Source: Phorcus lineatus
Taxonomy: Eukaryota; Mollusca; Gastropoda; Trochida; Trochidae
Assembly (NCBI GenBank): GCA_921293015.1
Contig: OV121082.1
Location: 50,550,971 to 50,614,970 of the forward strand
Direction of reading: 5' to 3'
DNA length: 64,000 nt
The notes under the pieces were generated by a model that did no database searches, had not been told where the DNA came from, and saw nothing but the letters and a program-made list of their open reading frames with translations. The position numbers and the translations under genes were made by a program. This document shows, one piece after another, positions 58,391-64,000 of this stretch. Numbering within the stretch: position 1 is the stretch's first letter; each line of letters starts with the position of its first letter.

Positions 58391-60285
58391 TAATTATCTA
58401 TTTTTCGTGTTGTTTGGATTTAAAAGTGTTAATAATAATCCTATTAAGGTAATCATCCTCCTGATAAAACAATACATCTTTATATATTTTCTTGGCAATT
58501 ATGCGCCTCATATCGCCTGCGTTAAACGAGAAATTATTAAGTACTGTGATATCACCAAACGTATCAACTTATCAAACGGTACTGAGCATTGAGCAATCTC
58601 ATTGAAATCAGATCGAAACTTGTCCCTCATACCTCGCTACGTTTCGGGCTGATTTCAAGTAGATTGGAGCACTGAGAGGTTTGTTTACGTTTGGTCAACG
58701 TTGCACGTGTTGTTAAATTAGAAAACGTTTACTTATGACATTGTATACTAGTTCATATCCATGTATGAACTATATTATACTATTTGCTGATCCGTTGTAT
58801 AAAAATGTGTCCCTGTGAATTCGAAATGGATAATAAAAAACACACACCAAACCCCAACTATATTTTGATATTTGAAATCAATGACATTTCTACAGTTTGA
58901 TAGTAAGAGAGTGATCGATATGGTTACAGTAACATATGTAATGCTATGAAACAGAGACAATTAACACATTCACATGTCATTTGTGGACAGCGATTGTATC
59001 AAATCTGGTTGGAAATGTGTTCTAAAACTCCATGATCAATAAATCAGGCAACTTTTAACAAAACTTATAATTTCGAGCTTCGTTTGTTTGTGAAATTCAT
59101 ATTTGCAATTGTGCACTTTCATTGAAAATAAGTGCTATATTGAAAGGACCACTTGATTCATTTAATTTTCTGTTACTACATGTGCAATCAAAAACATCTC
59201 GAAAATTCCAAACATATCCGGGGAGATAAAGAGATAAAGGGAATGTTTCGTAACAAAATTTCATGTGGCTTCCATACGTACAAACTTTGCTGATTTGAGT
59301 TCTAATCACCTCAATCAACCGAATCAGGGACAAATATTAGTGTCCGGTTTTCGATCATAAATCACGTCATCGACCTTCATATAATTATAGTAGTGAACCG
59401 AATTTCAGCAAAGACCAGTTTTTATCGATAAAATTATACCATTTCAAAAGTTTGCGATAGGTGACTCTAACAACATAGCAAAAAATGTTCATGTTCTCAT
59501 GACCCCTAACCTCTGTATAAAGCTCAAAATGGTAAAATAGATGCTATTCAATATTCATCCGACTGTAACATGATATACGAGCAGTTATATTTCATTATTT
59601 ACGAGACACCAAGTTGTAAACTACATGTTTACAAGGCTAGTCACCATATTTCCTCTAACATCCCCTTACCTAAAATCACATACTGCCCAGTGGAAATTGG
59701 TATCAGTTTCAGGGAAAATATCTATAACATTTATCGTAAATATTTCTATGCATAAAACCAATAATTATGTGACAAAGTTGAATAGAATCTGTCTCTGTTA
59801 ACAATATGGGAGAAGAGGAGATAACTGGCTTTTTTTCGTTTGTTTGGAATCCACAAATTAATCCCTGTATTTTCCGACATCTAAATATTATCTTAACGGC
59901 TTATGTTTCAAACGTTTAACGGGTTTCCTTTTGCCTATCAAAACTGTGTTGTTGTAAGGGCTCGTCGAAAACAATTAGCCAATTAACGTTAACGAGCTTT
60001 GAAGTTAATTAGTGAAGTACTGTTAATTGGTTTATTATTCAAGGTATTTAGACCGACTACCATAAACGGAAAGCTAATTGGTACTTCGTAATTACAAGAT
60101 AAAGTGCATGTTGATATAGAAGAATCAAATTGTTTAGAAGTGATACTGCTAAGGTTCGGGGTACAATGACGCATTATTCGATGTTTATGTTAGGTTATCT
60201 CTTGTTATATATATTATTTTTTCATGGCTTCATTTTAATTGACAAGAAGACTGTTATGGGCTACTGCTAGAATCTTTTCTGGCAT
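58391..60285. other. intergenic, no gene recognised
   Basis: AT-rich. The segment 59341-59420 (GTCC-GTTTTCGATCATAA and ACCTTCATAT) is a partial copy of the interior of the element at 60286-60693. Confidence 0.45.
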
Positions 60286-60693
60286 TTAAAGAGCCACTCC
60301 GTGATTTTCATAACAAATTATTTACCTTTGATACGAACCTAAATGTCATATGTGGTGATATGAATATGACAAATGGTTTTCCATGAAAACCTAAAAACTG
60401 CCTTATAAATGCACAGAGGTGTAGATATCACGTCCAATATACATGGATACTAGTTATATAACATAACAAACACTATCAACTCCGAACTGTCCTCTAGGCT
60501 GTTTTAGATAAGTCTCCAAAATAATGTTTGACTATTTGACGCGCTCCACTGTCCAGTTTTCGATCATAATTGCGACGTTCTACCTTCATATTACCACTGT
60601 AAAAACCCCAATAAGCTTTGAATTATTATGATTATTATTATTATTGATTAAATTTGGCATATGATTCCAACAACTCACGGAGTGACTCTTTAA
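60286..60693. mobile_element. MITE-like element with about 19-bp terminal inverted repeats
   Basis: The left end TTAAAGAGCCACTCCGTGA (60286-60304) and right end TCACGGAGTGACTCTTTAA (60675-60693) are reverse complements except for one base. The roughly 370-bp interior has no coding capacity and shares a block with 59341-59420. The ends read TTAA, compatible with a TTAA- or TA-targeting transposon, but an independent target duplication cannot be fixed. Confidence 0.7.
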
Positions 60694-62100
60694 GATAAGT
60701 CACATTATAAATTCCAACAATATGTAATATTTTTTAGACAAAAATGGACATGTATGACCGCTTTAAAAGTGATGTTTAACGACAATTATGTATGATTCTC
60801 AAACTACTATTGAACGTTAGAAGAATTATGATTTCATACACTGATAATGTAATTTTTACACATTTATTTAACTTGAGTTTTAGGAGCCTCTTTTATATAT
60901 TTCGAAATTAATGAAAATTAATTTATATAGTTGAATGATTATACTCTGATACAATTTTTAAGATTTTTAAGATTTACGTTATTACGAAGCGTCATTAAAA
61001 GACTCCTTTAACGATCGTTACCTATTCTTTCAATGCGACCACATAACTTATCTTCTACAGCAGTCGCTCAAAAATGATATAAACTAAGATATCCTTCATT
61101 TTGGAATTAATTCAAATTTGATTTGTGAAATGAATGTCAGGTCTGAAATTAAGGACGCAGGTATCTAGGTTTCTAGGAACCTCTTTGGACAATTTATGTA
61201 CAAGAGATAACGAAAGTGTGAAGTCCTTACAGCGAATCCCAAATTACCGTTATCCGTGACTGGTGTGGTATTGAGTAAATACCTGGGTAGCTGTGTGCAC
61301 AATTTCGGAATAAATAAACGCTCTTTACAAGCCATGTGGGGAGTTTGGGAGCGGAGCAAGTAGGTAAAGTAAACAACGTGTCTACGTGGTCCACTACAGC
61401 CTCGTTTTGGGTTACGCGATAAGGTTACCCACGACTTTTTACGATTTTTTTCACGTATTTTCATTAACATCGTGTAGATTGTGTCTCCGTTCGTGTTTAA
61501 CTATAGTCTAGTTTCTCACGATTTACTTAACCTTATGTATATAAAAAAAAACGATGGAAATTTGCTACAGACTGCATCTCATTATGTAATTAAATGGCTT
61601 CGTCAATCAACACATTTTGATAAAGGAACTCATCACTTGATTGAGAAAAATCTTTGTCCCCTTGATTTGCCTTGTTTTACAAATAAAGTTATAAAGTAGT
61701 AAAACCGATCATGACGACTTTTAAGATTAAAAACAGGAAACGTCCCAAGATGAGAATAACTACATGTTTTTCTTAGGAATTTTAAATAATAAATTTTTAA
61801 ATAAGAAGTTTAACAATTATACCCTCGAAATGTTATTGAAATTTTAAAAATTATTGAGTACGAATTATGATATGTTTTCAGTTTTAGACTTAAACTGTTT
61901 TGGTCGTTAAACTTTGTCCGTGCCTTTATCTGACGTAAATACCCTTACTTTAATTCAGACCGTCTCTGCTTTAAATAGGAAAATCAGTTCAAATACAGAA
62001 AATAAGTATTATCTACTGTAATTTCGAATATATTGTGTTCGCATATATATTATATATATATTCGCGTATATATATTTTAAGTGTTTTTGTGTGGCATTTT
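60694..62100. other. intergenic, no gene recognised
   Basis: AT-rich, with an alternating TA/ATAT tract at about 62041-62075. Open frames at 61165-61470 and 61481-61699 have no recognised domain. Confidence 0.45.
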
Positions 62101-62237
62101 AAAAAATATTGTATAGCTTTTGTGTCTCTCGTAACCCAATATGGGTGGCTCGTCATATGTTTTTGTATGAATATATGTATATCTTTTATTTATTTATGTA
62201 CGAGGCGAGACGATAATAAAATATCTGTCTGTCTGTG
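62101..62237 (+). mobile_element. possible LINE 3' end with (CTGT)n tail
   Basis: GGCGAGACGATAATAAAATA followed by TCTGTCTGTCTGTG has the look of a LINE 3' UTR ending in a short tandem tail. No coding part is attached. Weak. Confidence 0.3.
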
Positions 62238-62486
62238 ATAGCAGAACGATGTTAATTGTAAGAGTTAAACGTGTTGTTTTGGTAGACAGATACCAATATC
62301 GACAGGTAGTTATAAAAGAAAACAGACATTTACTAGTACTCAGGTGAGTAGAGCGAATTAAAGATTATGAGATGAAGGACGCCGAGGAATCGTGATATCA
62401 AAATGGCGCATCCTTGGGTTGGAGACTCAGTCATGCTTGCCCACCTATTATCTGGGATCCCCTCGCTCCCAAATACGCTGACACCT

Positions 62487-62502
62487 GGTTACCATGGTAA
62501 CC
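62487..62502. promoter_or_regulatory. perfect RFX X-box palindrome
   Basis: GGTTACCATGGTAACC is a perfect 16-bp palindrome and matches the X-box consensus GTTNCCATGGNAAC bound by RFX factors, which drive ciliary genes in animals. The surroundings (62380-62650) are GC-richer than average, as for a promoter or enhancer. No start codon with recognisable homology follows within the window. Confidence 0.6.
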
Positions 62503-64000
62503 TCATTTAGCCGAGATTGGACGCTATCGGACCCTCTTTTATTTGAGTGACAAGTTAGTCCCTGGTCCGTGGGGTTTCGGGGTAACTCGCCCGTGTGATG
62601 GGGATTGCGACTTGCAGTATATTGCCACAAATGAATCGTGTTAAACTGAACAGGTGCGCGGGGCTTGTTTGTTTAAGTTGGTTCATTATTCTGTGGGAGT
62701 AAGTATTATTTGGTCGTAATGTTTGTTTTCAAACTTGTGTGGAATCAAACCGATAAGTCCAAGATATCCCCCAGCTATGTATTTAATGACCAGTAATCCA
62801 CGCACCAATATTTGACCACCAAGCGATATTCGCAGATTAACCGTCTTGTTCAGGTGTGCTTTTGAAGTTCGCCGATATTTAGTACTAAAGTAAACAAAAA
62901 CCTAGTGGTGTGTATCTCTTAGAAGTAACAGAATTCGTCAACATGTTTGCTGAAAAAAGCATGTGTGTAATCTTCGTTCTGAAACCGACATAGATACATA
63001 TTTCTCTTTAGGAAATAACGTTCGAGCCTTGGTACTATTTGTCCCCTTGCGATTATGTGTAAACTTTCAGGACAGTTCTGTCGCTTTCCTGTCAATGAAT
63101 TTTCCTTGGATCTGTTTGCACTGACCGTCTCACAAAACATAATAAACGTTTAAGACAGTTTTATTTGCAGAATTATGGCTCAATATATAATTTCGACCTT
63201 CATGTGGTTTTTAACAATTACATGATTTTAGAATCGTAAATCATAATTCAATAGATCAGCGTGGCTCCAAGACTATGACGTTTTAATGGACGGGTTTAAA
63301 AACAGCGGCGGAAAGACTATTTTACATGCAAGCAATCTCAGGTTACTTGCAACGGATACCAAATTAATTGAACAAACCTTCGCATTTGTCCCAACTAAAA
63401 TATTGCTGCATATACCAATAAAACTGGTGAAAATCAAAATCCCATTGCGATATACAAACATGTAAAAGAAAATCAACAAAATGTTTGCGCGCACTTAATC
63501 AAAAAGACCGACCAATCAAAAAAAACATTGCACTAAAACAAAATAACTTATTCAACGTTACGTTGGACATTATCAACAAAACATTACTATAATTCAACAG
63601 AACGTTATACTCTTTTAGCAGCCTAATCTCCATGTAGTTCAGAACGTTACACGTGACACGCGTATATCTCATTATACAGTTGCACGCATGTTTACAACAA
63701 GAAGAAATTTTCTACCAACAGCATGCATTTATTTATAGAAACCTTTCGTTAATTCGAAGAAACGAAACTTTTAACCAAACACTTTAAAAATAGATGATAT
63801 CCATTTAAAAATATCATATCTGTATACAATTATTGTTTGACCTTTTAAAATATCGTTTTAAGTCCACAATCCAACTATTACAGTTTGAATTCAACCAGAT
63901 GCAATATGCAAGAATAAGCTGCACATATGCACAGATAATTTTTAAAGCACTCACTGCACACAATGATAACGCCGGGAGCAAAACAAGACAGTTTGTCCTT
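62503..64000. other. intergenic to window end, no gene recognised
   Basis: No conserved protein or RNA recognised. A neighbouring gene may begin beyond 64000. Confidence 0.4.

Noticed and set aside
59978..60031. CCAATTAAC ... GTTAATTGG inverted words
   Set aside because: Short AT-rich arms; not distinguishable from chance here.

Overview
This is a eukaryotic nuclear window, AT-rich, with intron-broken genes and many decayed transposons. The protein sequences are animal-like. The repeats (short GAGTGAGTGAGT-headed elements, non-LTR retrotransposon tails) recall marine gastropods, perhaps vetigastropods such as abalone or top shells; that placement is an inference from memory of repeat style. 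Four conserved genes were rebuilt exon by exon, with GT/AG borders and phases that close exactly: macroH2A (minus, 1352-10523), RBM22 (minus, 16687-21694), WDR45/WIPI4 (plus, 23344-28504) and a DNAJB12/14-type J protein (minus, 33522-39008).

Layout. 1-10.6 kb: macroH2A. Its last intron holds a 5'-truncated L1/Tx1-like LINE with a 16-bp target-site duplication. 10.6-16.7 kb: repeat-rich intergenic DNA with a decayed 24-bp satellite, LINE remnants, a tiny retroposed element with a 13-bp target-site duplication, and a 21-bp minisatellite. 16.7-21.7 kb: RBM22, whose fifth intron holds three CRE palindromes and a foldback element. 21.7-28.5 kb: WDR45, divergent from RBM22. 28.5-39 kb: long untranslated and intergenic DNA, then the J-protein gene, convergent with WDR45. 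39-43.3 kb: intergenic with a LINE remnant. 43335-55394: a 6,030-bp head-to-tail tandem duplication whose copies appear almost identical, each carrying several copies of a short mobile element. 55.4-64 kb: intergenic, with a MITE-like element, LINE scraps and a perfect RFX X-box palindrome.

The four genes are unrelated housekeeping genes (chromatin, splicing, autophagy, ER protein quality control) and show no shared pathway. The most notable observation is in macroH2A. Two tandem exons of identical length (175 nt), phase and alignment (6083-6257 and 5277-5451) encode alternative versions of the second half of the macro domain. Joining both in one mRNA would break the frame, so they should be mutually exclusive. 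The known vertebrate macroH2A1.1/1.2 switch uses a different, earlier exon, so this looks like an independently evolved switch.
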